Below are positions 52,925-62,426 of a stretch of 64,000 nucleotides of DNA, piece by piece. Within the stretch, counting starts at the first letter, position 1. Every line of letters begins with the position of its first letter. Source of the stretch: Peribacillus simplex NBRC 15720 = DSM 1321 (GTDB taxonomy: Bacteria > Bacillota > Bacilli > Bacillales > DSM-1321). A program made the position numbers and the translations under genes. The stretch spans positions 62,001 to 126,000 of the forward strand of contig NZ_CP017704.1 of assembly GCF_002243645.1 (NCBI RefSeq), read 5' to 3'. Under the pieces are notes generated by a model, which saw only the letters and a list, made by a program, of their open reading frames with translations, ran no database searches and was not told the DNA's origin.

Positions 52925-53242
52925 TTTTACCATCTCCTTCTTTTGAGATTCTCTGCTTACAGCACCCTGCCTGGTTCGTCATGATGAGTCATTGAGAAAA
53001 AAATTTCTTAACCCTTTTAATACATATTCATTTTCCAAACATCATATCTTCTTTAATGGATTTCTCACATCATTTAAAGAATCATTGAATGACCTAACCT
53101 TTATACTCAAGGAAATGCATATTCGAATATTTTTTTAATTATTCTGATAATCCCCCCCCTAAAAACAGTGGAATTCACTGCTTTAATAAATATATAGAGC
53201 TTCTTCTTTCTATTATAATGGAAATTGTAAACGTCAGGAAGA
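52925..53242. other. Intergenic region with a weak hairpin
   Basis: No gene is seen. AAAACAGTGGAATTCACTGCTTT at 53162-53184 forms a short stem that, on the minus strand, is followed by TTTTTAG and may end the MarR transcript. Confidence 0.45.
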
Positions 53243-53689
53243 CTATATTTTATTCTCTATACGTGACGACACATGTTCGGTCAGTTTCCCAACGATTTGT
53301 TTAAGCCGTTCCGTTTCCTCTTCATTTAGGACGCTATAATAGTCACGAAAGATTTTTGCAAGACTCTTATTGATGGAATGGTAGGCTTCCATTCCACTTT
53401 CGGTGGATTGGATAAAAACGACCCGCCGATCATCCTCACTGTGTACCCTCTTAATCATTTTCTTCCGTTCAAGCCGGTCAATTAGTGCAGTTCCTGCTGC
53501 AGGTTTAATCTTCAAATGATTCGAAACATCTTTAACAGCTATGGATTCATTCAAGACTATTAATTGCAATGCGCGATACTGTACAGAAGTTAAATCATAT
53601 TTAACCAATAACGGTTCCACCAATTCCTGTGAGAGGCTGCTTAGTTCCTTGATTTCTAGATGTAAATTATACAATTCACTTGAATTCAT
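53243..53689 (-). CDS. MarR family transcriptional regulator
   Basis: A 148-residue winged-helix regulator. VKDVSNHLKIKPAAGTALIDRLERKKMIKRVHSEDDRR contains the recognition helix and the beta-wing with the Asp-Arg pair typical of MarR proteins. It is divergent from an MFS efflux gene 120 bases away and most likely represses it until a toxic compound binds. The ATG at 53689 is chosen because AAAGGA lies nine bases before it; an in-frame TTG at 53698 abuts that site. Confidence 0.9.
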   Translation of the reverse strand: MNSSELYNLHLEIKELSSLSQELVEPLLVKYDLTSVQYRALQLIVLNESIAVKDVSNHLKIKPAAGTALIDRLERKKMIKRVHSEDDRRVVFIQSTESGMEAYHSINKSLAKIFRDYYSVLNEEETERLKQIVGKLTEHVSSRIENKI

Positions 53690-53810
53690 GTTTGACAATC
53701 CTTTCTTATTGACACTATCTATCTAAAACTATAACATAATTAGCGTATCAAAAAATTAACCATGCGAATTAAATTGGTTATTGATTTTTAAAGAGAGAGA
53801 GAGGCTGTCC

Positions 53811-54998
53811 ATGTCAGCAGAACAACGCAAAAAGATCATTATCCTCATGATCAATATGTTTATAGCAATAGGAAGTTTCGGTATCATCATTCCCATTTTA
53901 CCAGCATACCTGGCTTCCATTAATCAAGGCGGAACCGCCGCTGGCCTAATGATTGCCATTTTCGCAGGTGCACAACTTATTTTTTCGCCAATTGCAGGAA
54001 AATGGACTGACCAATACGGGCGCAGAAAAATGATTATTTATGGATTGGTCGGTTTGACATTATCCATGTTTATTTTTTATGCAGTAAATTCCATTTGGTT
54101 ATTGTATGCTTCACGTATCATTGGCGGGATCGGAGCAGCTTTGCTTATACCCGCAATTTTTGCTTATGTAGCCGATATCACCACATTTGATCAACGCGCT
54201 AAAGGCAATAGTTTAGTATCTGCCGCCATGTCCCTGGGAATTGTAGTCGGTCCAGGAATTGGAGGTTTTTTAGCTGACTTTGGCTTGAAGTTTCCATTTT
54301 TGATTTCTGCGCTGGTATCCCTATCAGCAGTGGTATTTTCGATTTTTGTTTTAAAAGAAAGCGAAACGGCACAGGCTACTCAAACCATGGATGCAAAAAC
54401 AGAAACGATGGTTCGGAAGATTGCCTTATCCGTGAAAATGCCCTATTTCATCCCACTCATCATTACTCTTGTAATGAGCTTTGGCTTAATGGCATATGAA
54501 TCTGTAATTGGTCTTTATCTTGATAATCAATTCAATTCAAGTCCTAAGGACATCGCCGTCATGGTTACAGCCACCGGTATCGTCAGTGTAATAGTACAAC
54601 TGTTTGTCGTCGACCGGATTGTACGGCGTTTCGGGGAAGTGAATGTGCTGAATATCTTTATCAGTGTTGCAGCAATCGGTTTCCTCCTATCACTTTTTGC
54701 TACAAGTTACCTGATTTTCTTTTTAATTTCACTTATCATCTTCCTTTCCACTTCCATCTTACGTCCAGTTCTTAACACACTGATTTCCAAGATGGCAGGC
54801 AATGAGCAGGGCTTTGCAATGGGTATGAATAATGCGTATATGAGCATCGGAAATGTGCTCGGACCCACACTTGCCGGAATGATGTATGATGTCCACATTA
54901 CCTACCCGTTCATGTTGGGCCTTATCCTCTTATTCATTACTTTGATGATTACCATGGCTTGGCAAAAGCGATCTCTTCATGCAAAGGCATTATCCTAG
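53811..54998 (+). CDS. MFS multidrug-type efflux transporter (DHA1)
   Basis: A 395-residue 12-segment exporter: FGIIIPILPAYLASI (segment 1), FSPIAGKWTDQYGRRKMIIYG (motif A) and GPGIGGFLADFGLKFPF (motif C, which marks antiporters). It resembles the Bmr/NorA/TetA-like group and should expel drugs or other amphiphiles in exchange for protons. The ATG at 53811 is six bases after GAGAGG; 10 upstream codons are open. The regulator is encoded by the divergent MarR gene. A hairpin terminator begins 32 bases after the stop. Confidence 0.92.
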   Translation: MSAEQRKKIIILMINMFIAIGSFGIIIPILPAYLASINQGGTAAGLMIAIFAGAQLIFSPIAGKWTDQYGRRKMIIYGLVGLTLSMFIFYAVNSIWLLYASRIIGGIGAALLIPAIFAYVADITTFDQRAKGNSLVSAAMSLGIVVGPGIGGFLADFGLKFPFLISALVSLSAVVFSIFVLKESETAQATQTMDAKTETMVRKIALSVKMPYFIPLIITLVMSFGLMAYESVIGLYLDNQFNSSPKDIAVMVTATGIVSVIVQLFVVDRIVRRFGEVNVLNIFISVAAIGFLLSLFATSYLIFFLISLIIFLSTSILRPVLNTLISKMAGNEQGFAMGMNNAYMSIGNVLGPTLAGMMYDVHITYPFMLGLILLFITLMITMAWQKRSLHAKALS

Positions 54999-55029
54999 AG
55001 CTTAAAGAGGCATTTCAAGTTTTTACCTT

Positions 55030-55071
55030 AATGAAACCCCCGAGTAGCAGCCGCTATTCGGGGGTTTCATT
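55030..55071 (+). terminator. Terminator of the MFS efflux gene
   Basis: A 14-bp perfect stem AATGAAACCCCCGA / complement with an inner GTAGC/GCTAT pairing, followed by ATGATTTTTATT. Confidence 0.8.
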
Positions 55072-55121
55072 ATGATTTTTATTTCCTTTCTTCTTGTAGT
55101 CGAGATTCTTCAAAACAGTAT

Positions 55122-55323
55122 ATTCGAGTAAATGTACGAACCTTACGAGTATTTGCTTCAAATTCACGAGTAAATGTACGATTCTCACGAGTATTTGCTC
55201 CAATTTCACGAGTAAATGGCTCGAATTCAAGAGTAATGCTTCAATCTCTCGAGTTTATGCTTTCACGAGTAAACTGCTAAAAACTCAAGCGCAACGCTCG
55301 AATTCATGAGTATTTGCTCCATT
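55122..55323. repeat. Degenerate tandem repeat, about ten 20-22 bp units
   Basis: Units resembling TCACGAGTAWTTGCTCSAAT follow each other without spacers, alternating CGAGTAAATG and CGAGTATTTGC forms. Several units contain CGAG...CTCG half-palindromes. Copies are diverged, so the array is not recent. It lies between an efflux gene and a convergent dehydrogenase gene; no coding function is apparent. Confidence 0.8.
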
Positions 55324-55361
55324 TGTTCCTTAAGTTAATGATTTTATTTGACCAAAATAAA

Positions 55362-55393
55362 AAGCGGCCTTATTTCTGAGAATAAGGCCGCTT
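55362..55393 (-). terminator. Terminator of the IolW-like gene
   Basis: AAGCGGCCTTATT and its complement form a 13-bp stem with a 6-base loop; on the minus strand TTTTTATTTTGG follows. Confidence 0.85.
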
Positions 55394-55441
55394 ACCATTC
55401 AGTTTTTCTCATTTCATATTGTTATAAGGGGAAAATTAATT

Positions 55442-56485
55442 TCATTTAATATATACGGCTTTTTTCCCTTTACTACTTTCAAAAGCCGCATCAATGATTT
55501 TAATGACCGATAACCCCTCTTGGGCAGTGACTGGAGCTTTTTTCCCGCTCAATATACTATCGGCAACTGCCTGGTAATACGTTAAATAAGATCCATGCAG
55601 TGTTTCAATGGTTTCATGTATCTCATTTTCTCCTTCAACCGTAACCAGCTTACCATAGAATTCGGGATCATCTGCACCCCAAGAGTCATTCATCGGTTTT
55701 TTCCCATCACTTAGGGCCGCCTCTTGGCAATCAAGACCGTACTTGATAAATGATCCTTTACTTCCATGCACCTGATACCGCGGTCCATTATACGGAACGA
55801 TTGAGCCTGAATGCAAGATAACTCTTAGCTTTTCATATCCTAATATCACATGGAAATAATCATCCGTTTCTGCATTTATTTTTTGGGAAAATACATCTGC
55901 CCAAACGAATTGCGGCAATCCAAACAAATGCAGTGCTTGATCGATGAGATGTGATCCTAAATCATAAAGCATGCCTGATCCCGGGCCTGGTTTTTCCCTC
56001 CATCTATCCCTGACCACAGGCCTGTATCGATCATAATGGACCTGGTATGTATTGATTTCCCCAAGCACTCCATCATCCATAAGTTTTTTCACAGTCAAAA
56101 AGTCATTATCCCATCTCCGGTTATGATAGACACTTAATAGCAGATTCTTTTCCTCGGCAATCTTAATGAGCTCCTCTGCCTCCCAAGCTTCCACTACCAT
56201 CGGCTTTTCGAGGATGACATGCTTCCCAGCTAACAAGCTTTGCTTGGCCATTTCATAATGCAAACCACTCGGTGTCGTAATAACAGCCAAATCAATGGAC
56301 GCGTCTTCTAGAATTTCCTCTAAACTGCTTACCACTTCTACATCTTTCAAATCTTTTTGGACTTTTTCTTTATTGGAGCTGACAACTTTCGCTATTTGAA
56401 ACTGCCCTAAAACACTTAGTAATGGCGCGTGAAAAGTAGCTCCTGACAATCCGTACCCAACTATGCCCACTTTAATTTTTCTCAT
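55442..56485 (-). CDS. Gfo/Idh/MocA oxidoreductase (IolW/YvaA-like)
   Basis: A 347-residue NADP-dependent dehydrogenase. GIVGYGLSGATFHAPLL at the N-terminus, ILEKPMVVEAWEAEEL, SVYHNRRWDNDFLTVK and the GMLYDLGSHLIDQALHLFG helix match the YvaA/IolW (scyllo-inositol dehydrogenase) and YdgJ-like branch. It differs from the two paralogues at the left of the window. The ATG at 56485 is used; a GTG four codons earlier is possible. The substrate is probably a cyclitol or sugar. It is transcribed towards a terminator at 55362-55393, and the DUF1801 gene lies 60 bases upstream. Confidence 0.87.
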   Translation of the reverse strand: MRKIKVGIVGYGLSGATFHAPLLSVLGQFQIAKVVSSNKEKVQKDLKDVEVVSSLEEILEDASIDLAVITTPSGLHYEMAKQSLLAGKHVILEKPMVVEAWEAEELIKIAEEKNLLLSVYHNRRWDNDFLTVKKLMDDGVLGEINTYQVHYDRYRPVVRDRWREKPGPGSGMLYDLGSHLIDQALHLFGLPQFVWADVFSQKINAETDDYFHVILGYEKLRVILHSGSIVPYNGPRYQVHGSKGSFIKYGLDCQEAALSDGKKPMNDSWGADDPEFYGKLVTVEGENEIHETIETLHGSYLTYYQAVADSILSGKKAPVTAQEGLSVIKIIDAAFESSKGKKAVYIK

Positions 56486-56545
56486 TTTCGTTCCCACTCG
56501 CTTTCTTGTTCCTCTTAAACAATTATAAACTGATCATACGTTCTA

Positions 56546-56974
56546 TTATATTTCATTGTCCGGGTACGTATCTCTCAAAAACTTGACAGACTGATTAATC
56601 AATTCTTTTAATACATTAATATCGATATCTGCCACTTTATTGATGTACACACACCCTTTTCCGGAAGTGTGTTTTCCAAATGCCTGTAACAATTCTTCCC
56701 TTTTTTTATCCCCTGGAGTGAAATATAAACTGATTTTAGCTTTTCGAGGGGAAAAGCCTACCAAAGGGGCATCGCCTTCGTGACCTGATTCATATTTATA
56801 ATGATAGATACCGAACCCAATAATGCTCGGTCCCCACATCTTTGCCTCATAACCTGTCGTTTTGGTAAAAACATCCAACAATTCATATGCATCTTCACGC
56901 TTTTTTTGATTATCGACGTTCTCAATGAACTCAATGACACTACTGTCAGTTTCTTTGGTTTTTTGTTTATACAT
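56546..56974 (-). CDS. DUF1801 (YdhG-like) protein
   Basis: A 142-residue protein with the DUF1801 fold (PF08818): VIEFIENVDNQKKREDAYELL, EAKMWGPSIIGFGIYHYKY, KAKISLYFTPGDKK and KGCVYINKVADIDINVL. The fold is related to frataxin-like iron-binding domains, and B. subtilis YdhG has been linked to iron handling, though no firm activity is known. GGGAGGTTTCGGTC precedes the ATG. It may be co-transcribed with the IolW-like gene downstream. Confidence 0.85.
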   Translation of the reverse strand: MYKQKTKETDSSVIEFIENVDNQKKREDAYELLDVFTKTTGYEAKMWGPSIIGFGIYHYKYESGHEGDAPLVGFSPRKAKISLYFTPGDKKREELLQAFGKHTSGKGCVYINKVADIDINVLKELINQSVKFLRDTYPDNEI

Positions 56975-57281
56975 GACCGAAACCTCCCATACTAAAAGTT
57001 TGAAAAATGCAAAAGCTATCCCTTGCTCAAAACTTAGTACACTTTATGATGTTCTTTTAGATTGACGTGTATGTATACAGCCTTCATTACCGCTGAATTC
57101 CTAACTATTCAAATGATTGGCGGACGAGCTCCATTACTAATTCTCCAAGCTTCATGGCAAATCCTTCATTCAATACCCTTATATATTATAGAACATTGAT
57201 TCGTTTTATTCTATTTTAAGAGCAGAGTTTATAAAGATAAATCTTTTGCGCGTTTAAAATCAGTACTTTATCATAAAAATC
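56975..57281. other. Intergenic region with a decayed gene end
   Basis: No intact gene. A short minus-strand open stretch (57106-57174) reads LNEGFAMKLGELVMELVRQS and stops; its parent protein is not recognised. Confidence 0.35.
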
Positions 57282-57314
57282 TCTACGATCAGAAAATATA
57301 ATTCTGATCGTAGA
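57282..57314 (-). terminator. Terminator of nagP
   Basis: TCTACGATCAGAA and its complement form a 13-bp stem with a 7-base loop, 50 bases past the nagP stop, with GATTTTTATGA following on the minus strand. Confidence 0.85.
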
Positions 57315-57364
57315 TTTTTAGTGTATCAGTTGCTTTAAAAAGGCAAAATGCTGTTTATCAAGAC

Positions 57365-58840
57365 CTATTGCCGCCGAATCTTTTCAATTTCATCAGCTAT
57401 GAATTGTACCTGTGTCCCTACGATGACTTGAATGCTTTGGGGACCCACGATATTGATTCCAGCAACCCCTGTTGATTTGATTTTATTCTGATCGACAGCT
57501 CCCATATTCTCCACCTCAACCCTTAATCGGGTAACGCAGTTATCTACAGAAGTTACGTTAGCGTCTCCGCCTAATCCCTCATAAATAGCGGAAGCCATTC
57601 CAAAGAATTTACTCTCATTATTCCCGCCTTGACTTTTGTCTGCTTCCGAAATCGCTCCTCCACCATCAAGCTCATCTTCTGTATCATCTTCTCTGCCGGG
57701 AGTCATTAAATTGAACCTTGTTATCAAGAATCGGAATAAGAAATAGTAGATGACAGCAAAAGCCAGTCCTTGAAGAAGTAGCATATAAGGTTCATTTGCC
57801 AATGGCAATCTTGAACTTAAAACAAAGTCAATGAATCCTGCACTAAAACCAAACCCAGCTGTCCATTGGAAAGTCGCAGCTATAGCTAACGATATTCCTG
57901 TTAATAAAGCATGCACAACAAATAGGGCTGGTGCAACAAACATGAAAGCAAATTCCAACGGTTCAGTAACGCCTGTGAAAAATGAAGCGAAACCGGCTGC
58001 GAGCATTAATGAGGCCACTTGTTTTTTCTTCCGTGATTTTGCCGAATGGTACATGGCAAGAGCCGCAGCCGGTAAACCGAACATCATGACGGGAAAGAAT
58101 CCGGCTTGATACATGCCTGTGGTTCCTTTTATTCCTGTTCCAGCCCAGAATTTACCGATATCGTTAAGTCCTATTACATCGAACCAGAATACAGAGTTTA
58201 ACGCATGATGTAATCCTGTTGGTATCAAAAGCCGATTGAAGAATCCATAGAGTCCTGCTCCAACAGCACCTAATTCACTTATTCCTTCCCCAAATATAAC
58301 TAACCAGGAGTAGATGAGTGGCCATACGAAGAATAATATAAGAGAAACCAGTAACATGACTACCGCAGTAAGGATCGGGACAAGGCGTTTACCGCTAAAG
58401 AAAGCGAATGCATCCGGCAGTACGACCTTACTGAACCGATTATACATAGCTGCCGCTATAAGACCCGAGAGGATGCCGACAAATGCATTTTCTATTTTCT
58501 CAAATGCTGGATTTACATCTTTTGCATCAATTCCCTGCAGCATCGCTACCGAGTCCGTGGAAAGCAATGTCGTTACGACTAGATAGGCTACCAGCCCGCT
58601 CAAAGCGGCGGCTCCATCTTTTCCTTTCGACATCCCCAACGCCACTCCAACAGCAAACAAGATAGCCATATTGTCAATGATCGAAGAACCTGCTTTTATT
58701 AAGAAAGCTGCTAACGGACTTCCCGCTCCCCATCCTGCTGGATCTATCCAATAACCGATCCCCATTAAAATGGCGGCTGCCGGCAATACGGCTACTGGCA
58801 GCATTAAGGAACGTCCAATTTTTTGAAGATATTTTTTCAT
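57365..58840 (-). CDS. nagP: N-acetylglucosamine-specific PTS EIICB
   Basis: A 491-residue PTS permease. The EIIC domain starts KIGRSLMLPVAVLPAAAILMGIGYW, with GGAGS-type loops, PTGLHHALNSVFWF and GVTEPLEFAFMFVAP. After an acidic linker (REDDTEDELDGGG) comes the EIIB domain with phospho-Cys435 in VDNCVTRLR. No EIIA domain is attached, so another EIIA (usually glucose-type) must supply phosphate, as for B. subtilis NagP. It imports GlcNAc released outside the cell, which fits the adjacent NamZ and NagZ exo-enzymes. A glucose PTS is the less likely alternative. Confidence 0.88.
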   Translation of the reverse strand: MKKYLQKIGRSLMLPVAVLPAAAILMGIGYWIDPAGWGAGSPLAAFLIKAGSSIIDNMAILFAVGVALGMSKGKDGAAALSGLVAYLVVTTLLSTDSVAMLQGIDAKDVNPAFEKIENAFVGILSGLIAAAMYNRFSKVVLPDAFAFFSGKRLVPILTAVVMLLVSLILFFVWPLIYSWLVIFGEGISELGAVGAGLYGFFNRLLIPTGLHHALNSVFWFDVIGLNDIGKFWAGTGIKGTTGMYQAGFFPVMMFGLPAAALAMYHSAKSRKKKQVASLMLAAGFASFFTGVTEPLEFAFMFVAPALFVVHALLTGISLAIAATFQWTAGFGFSAGFIDFVLSSRLPLANEPYMLLLQGLAFAVIYYFLFRFLITRFNLMTPGREDDTEDELDGGGAISEADKSQGGNNESKFFGMASAIYEGLGGDANVTSVDNCVTRLRVEVENMGAVDQNKIKSTGVAGINIVGPQSIQVIVGTQVQFIADEIEKIRRQ

Positions 58841-58994
58841 TCCGCTTTCCTCCTGACAATTACTGATTTAGGGCAAACCCCATATTCTATTAGACAACGG
58901 TTCCTTCCATTTTAGAACTTCATTTCATTTATAAATTTGGCTATATTCAGGAATAAAGTCTTAGCGATTTACTCCTCCTTCGAAGGTTCATAAA

Positions 58995-59026
58995 AAAAAG
59001 AAAAGTCCATCCGGACTTTTCTTTTT
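58995..59026 (-). terminator. Terminator of namZ
   Basis: AAAAAGAAAAGTCC and its complement, a 14-bp stem with loop ATCC, lie four bases past the namZ stop. They separate it from the nagP transcript. Confidence 0.85.
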
Positions 59027-59030
59027 CCAC

Positions 59031-60269
59031 TTATTTATAGAGTAGGTAATTTTTGCGAACCTTTTTAAAAGCATCCTGCTTTACTTGATATTCTTTCATG
59101 ATTTCATTTACAGATGAACCTTCTTCAATTCTTGACATTACCCAGCCATTGCCAATCAATAAATTGAAATTATTGGCTGCAAGGAATTCGAAATCACCAG
59201 GATATAGGTCCTGAATGGTCTTGATGATGTGAAGTCCAGTTGGGACAGCCTTGAACTCCTCTCTATCAGTTATATAAATTTCCACTCCGTGGCTAAGTTT
59301 ACCTGCATGTTTTGAAAATGTAGGTGTAAAGGAGGCTGCCCTGAACTTTACACCAGGTAACCTTAATGCATTTAATTTCCCAGCAAGCTCATCACTGTTT
59401 ATATAAGGAGCACCAATCAACTCGAATGGTTTAGTCGTTCCTCTGCCTTCCGAGACATTCGTTCCCTCGATCAAACCTGTAGCCGGATATACGAACGTAG
59501 TGGAAACTGTCGGCATATTCGGTGACGGCAAGACAAACGGGAGACCAGTATCGTCATAATCCATATCTCGCTTCCAGCCTTTCATCTTGATGACTCTTAG
59601 ATCAGCACCAATTTTAAATTCCTTATTGAACAAAGTCGCGAGTTCCCCAACAGTCATCCCATGCTTAAGCGGTATTGGGTACAAACCAACAAATGATGAG
59701 AATTCAGGTTCAAGTACCGGCCCATCTACCGACTCCCCGCCTTGTGGATTCGGCCGGTCCAGCACGATAAAGGGGATATCATTTTCTTTGGCTGCTTCCA
59801 TTGCATAAGCCATCGTGTAGATATAAGTGTAATAGCGTGTTCCGACATCCTGGATATCAAAAACAAGGACCTCAACATCCTTTAACATTTCTGGCGTCGG
59901 TTTTTTCGTTTTGCCATATAAGCTATAAACGGGCAACCCTGTTTTTTCATCAATATAATATTCAACGCTTGCACCAGCTTGCGCATCTCCGCGCACTCCA
60001 TGTTCAGGACCGAATAACGCTGTCAAATTAATATCCGGATCATCATTAAGTAGATCGACGATGCTGGTTAATTTTGAATCTATGCCAGTTGGATTCGTAA
60101 TCAAGCCGACTTTCTTTCCGCTTAACACGTTCTTTTCATCTTTTAATAGAACTTCAATACCGGGACTGACCTTTTGTTTTTTCTTCTCTTTAACAGCGGT
60201 TACACTTTTTGAGAAAACGATTCCGAAAGTCAACAAACAAATGGTAAATAGGATTATCATTCTTTTCAA
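59031..60269 (-). CDS. namZ: Exo-beta-N-acetylmuramidase NamZ (DUF1343, GH171)
   Basis: A 412-residue secreted enzyme of the DUF1343 family, equivalent to B. subtilis YbbC/NamZ. The signal peptide (MKRMIILFTICLLTFGIVFS) ends near SVTA. Family blocks are GLITNPTGID, LFGPEHGVRGDAQAGA, VFDIQDVGTRYYTYIYT, VLDRPNPQGGESVDGP and SEGRGTTKPFELIGAPYI. NamZ removes MurNAc from the non-reducing end of peptidoglycan chains, working after NagZ. It lies 13 bases downstream of nagZ in one operon. Confidence 0.92.
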   Translation of the reverse strand: MKRMIILFTICLLTFGIVFSKSVTAVKEKKKQKVSPGIEVLLKDEKNVLSGKKVGLITNPTGIDSKLTSIVDLLNDDPDINLTALFGPEHGVRGDAQAGASVEYYIDEKTGLPVYSLYGKTKKPTPEMLKDVEVLVFDIQDVGTRYYTYIYTMAYAMEAAKENDIPFIVLDRPNPQGGESVDGPVLEPEFSSFVGLYPIPLKHGMTVGELATLFNKEFKIGADLRVIKMKGWKRDMDYDDTGLPFVLPSPNMPTVSTTFVYPATGLIEGTNVSEGRGTTKPFELIGAPYINSDELAGKLNALRLPGVKFRAASFTPTFSKHAGKLSHGVEIYITDREEFKAVPTGLHIIKTIQDLYPGDFEFLAANNFNLLIGNGWVMSRIEEGSSVNEIMKEYQVKQDAFKKVRKNYLLYK

Positions 60270-60282
60270 ATTGCTTCCCTCC

Positions 60283-62223
60283 CTATTTTTTAAAGGGTCT
60301 TCCTGATTTAATATCTATTCCATATCCAAATTTATAAAGGCTTTCATTGGGCTTAGTTACTGATGGTATATCGACCGGCAACGTGCCTTTAGGTTTTGAT
60401 TCTCCAAAAATGGTCGAGATGCCTGCCGGGATATTTGGCTGTCTATAACGCCCATTCGAATACCCTTTGAACCCGTAAACAGCAAGAACCGCTTTCGCTT
60501 CTTCAAAGTTTGCAACATCATAAGGGTTTCTTAAACTCATTAAAACAAATTCTTTATCTTTCTTCTTAGCATGATTCATGACCGCTCTAGGGAAGGCTGT
60601 TGCCCACTTCGACGAATCTTGAATGCTATCATCTATCACTCCATCATTGACAGCCGGATCGTTTTTGACAATATAGGAACCAGTTATGACAAAGTCCGTT
60701 TCATCAATGAGTCTGGCCACTTGATCTGTAAATGACTTTCCTGAAAAACTCATACCCGTTATTTGGACTTTCTTTATTTTCTTTTTATCAGCTAATTCGC
60801 TGATGCTCCTGGACATGGATTCAACTTGGTCATCAAAAGGAGCAATAATTAAAACTTTATCATTTTTCTTAGGTTTGAAAGGCAATGTTTTGTCTTCATT
60901 TTTCAATAGAGTGATGGCATCCTCCGCGATTTTCTTTTCTTTTTTCAAATGATCTTCATTCCCGACCACTTGAAGCGCGGTTTCGATTTTTTTATCGATC
61001 GGAGTATCATCAGGGTTTAATATCCCTCTTTTCACTTTCAGTTCAAGTATCCTCGTTACAGATTGATTGACTTGACCTAGAGGAATTTCCCCGCTTTCCA
61101 CTGCTGCCTTCACTGCATTGAATACAGAGGTTATATTCTTTTCCATTTGAAGCGAATTAACCTGTGCAGGCATCAATGCAATATCAACACCAGATTTCAG
61201 AGCAAGGACCACAGCTTCTTCCTGTCCGAAGTTGTCCGCTATTGCTTTCATATTCAAAGCATCTGTAACCACAACACCGTCAAAACCCATTTCTTCACGT
61301 AATAGACCCGTGATGACCTTATGTGACAACGTTGCAGGAACCATAATTTCTTGACCGTCTTTTTTACTGATATACGTAGTGTCATCGAATGCAGGAAATT
61401 GAACATGTGCAGTCATCATCATATCAACTCCAGCATCGATGGCTCTTTGGAAAGGAACCAACTCGATGGAACGCAAACGTTCTTTATCATGAGAAACAAG
61501 GGGGAGACCATAATGACTATCGACTGCTGTATCTCCGTGACCGGGGAAATGCTTGGTCGTAGCTATCATGTTCTGATTTTGCAATCCTTTTATCGTCTGA
61601 ATGCCAAGCTTTGATACAAGTTCCGGATCAGAACTGAAGGAACGAACACCAATGACAGGATTTCCGGGATTATTATTGACATCGACAGACGGCCCGAAAT
61701 TGACATTTATGCCAAGTGACGACAGTTCCTTGCCAATGATTTCTCCAGATTGATAAGCGTAACTCTCATTTCTGGCTGCACCAAGTGCCATATTACCAGG
61801 AAGGTTCGTTCCAGTTTGAAGGCGAGTCACGATTCCTCCTTCCTGATCAATCGTTATGAACAGCGGAAGATCCGGGCTTGCCATCTGCAAACCATCGGTG
61901 AGCCGAACCGTTTGTTCGGTATCGACTACATTCTCAGCAAACAGAATCACACCGCCAAGATGATATTTTTTAATGATGCTTGCAACTTCTGAGTTCATTT
62001 CAATAAAACCGGTTGCCTTCACTTCTCCTTGTTTTTGCCAATTACGAAAATCCGGCATGAGCATTTGACCGACCTTTTCATCGATTGTCATGTTCTCTAC
62101 GATTTCCGGAATATCCGATTCTGATTTTTCTTTCTCTGATCCCTTTGCTGTCGCATTCCCTCCCAGAATAGATAAAACTAAGAATAATGCGATTCCAGCA
62201 GGGGCACATATCCTTTTTATCAT
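60283..62223 (-). CDS. nagZ: Beta-N-acetylglucosaminidase NagZ (GH3)
   Basis: A 646-residue two-domain GH3 enzyme like B. subtilis NagZ/YbbD. After the signal peptide, the TIM barrel has KHFPGHGDT (224-232), the acid/base dyad Asp235-His237 in VDSHYG, and the nucleophile Asp321 in VVVTDALNM. The C-terminal domain (from about 420) has [13 protein letters not shown]. It cleaves GlcNAc from muropeptides in the wall. No lipobox Cys is visible, so it is probably a secreted form. It is the gene before namZ; the muropeptide-hydrolysing order is NagZ then NamZ. Confidence 0.93.
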   Translation of the reverse strand: MIKRICAPAGIALFLVLSILGGNATAKGSEKEKSESDIPEIVENMTIDEKVGQMLMPDFRNWQKQGEVKATGFIEMNSEVASIIKKYHLGGVILFAENVVDTEQTVRLTDGLQMASPDLPLFITIDQEGGIVTRLQTGTNLPGNMALGAARNESYAYQSGEIIGKELSSLGINVNFGPSVDVNNNPGNPVIGVRSFSSDPELVSKLGIQTIKGLQNQNMIATTKHFPGHGDTAVDSHYGLPLVSHDKERLRSIELVPFQRAIDAGVDMMMTAHVQFPAFDDTTYISKKDGQEIMVPATLSHKVITGLLREEMGFDGVVVTDALNMKAIADNFGQEEAVVLALKSGVDIALMPAQVNSLQMEKNITSVFNAVKAAVESGEIPLGQVNQSVTRILELKVKRGILNPDDTPIDKKIETALQVVGNEDHLKKEKKIAEDAITLLKNEDKTLPFKPKKNDKVLIIAPFDDQVESMSRSISELADKKKIKKVQITGMSFSGKSFTDQVARLIDETDFVITGSYIVKNDPAVNDGVIDDSIQDSSKWATAFPRAVMNHAKKKDKEFVLMSLRNPYDVANFEEAKAVLAVYGFKGYSNGRYRQPNIPAGISTIFGESKPKGTLPVDIPSVTKPNESLYKFGYGIDIKSGRPFKK

Positions 62224-62426
62224 TTAGGCTTCCTCCCTTGTATACTTTTTAGTTCTGCTAGCAACAATTCCATATCCGCTTCCATGAAGGGGTAAAAATG
62301 AATGGAAATGAACTATATAGATCCTATAAAGAAATCAAGGCAGCATTGGGAATCCCAGCAGCCGCCTCTTTTTACAAGCCTTCATGAAATATATCCATTT
62401 ATAATTGATTCATAGAGCCCAATTGG
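62224..62426. other. Spacer between mupG and nagZ
   Basis: About 200 bases with no gene. It contains the nagZ ribosome site (GGGAGGAAGCC). No clear terminator is seen, so read-through from murP-mupG into nagZ-namZ is possible. Confidence 0.4.

Noticed and set aside
53700-53810. MarR operator palindrome
   Set aside because: AATTAACC and GGTTAT halves are seen, but the match is too imperfect and the region too AT-rich to claim a site.
55122-55323. CRISPR array
   Set aside because: The units follow each other with no unique spacers, are strongly diverged, and no cas gene is present.
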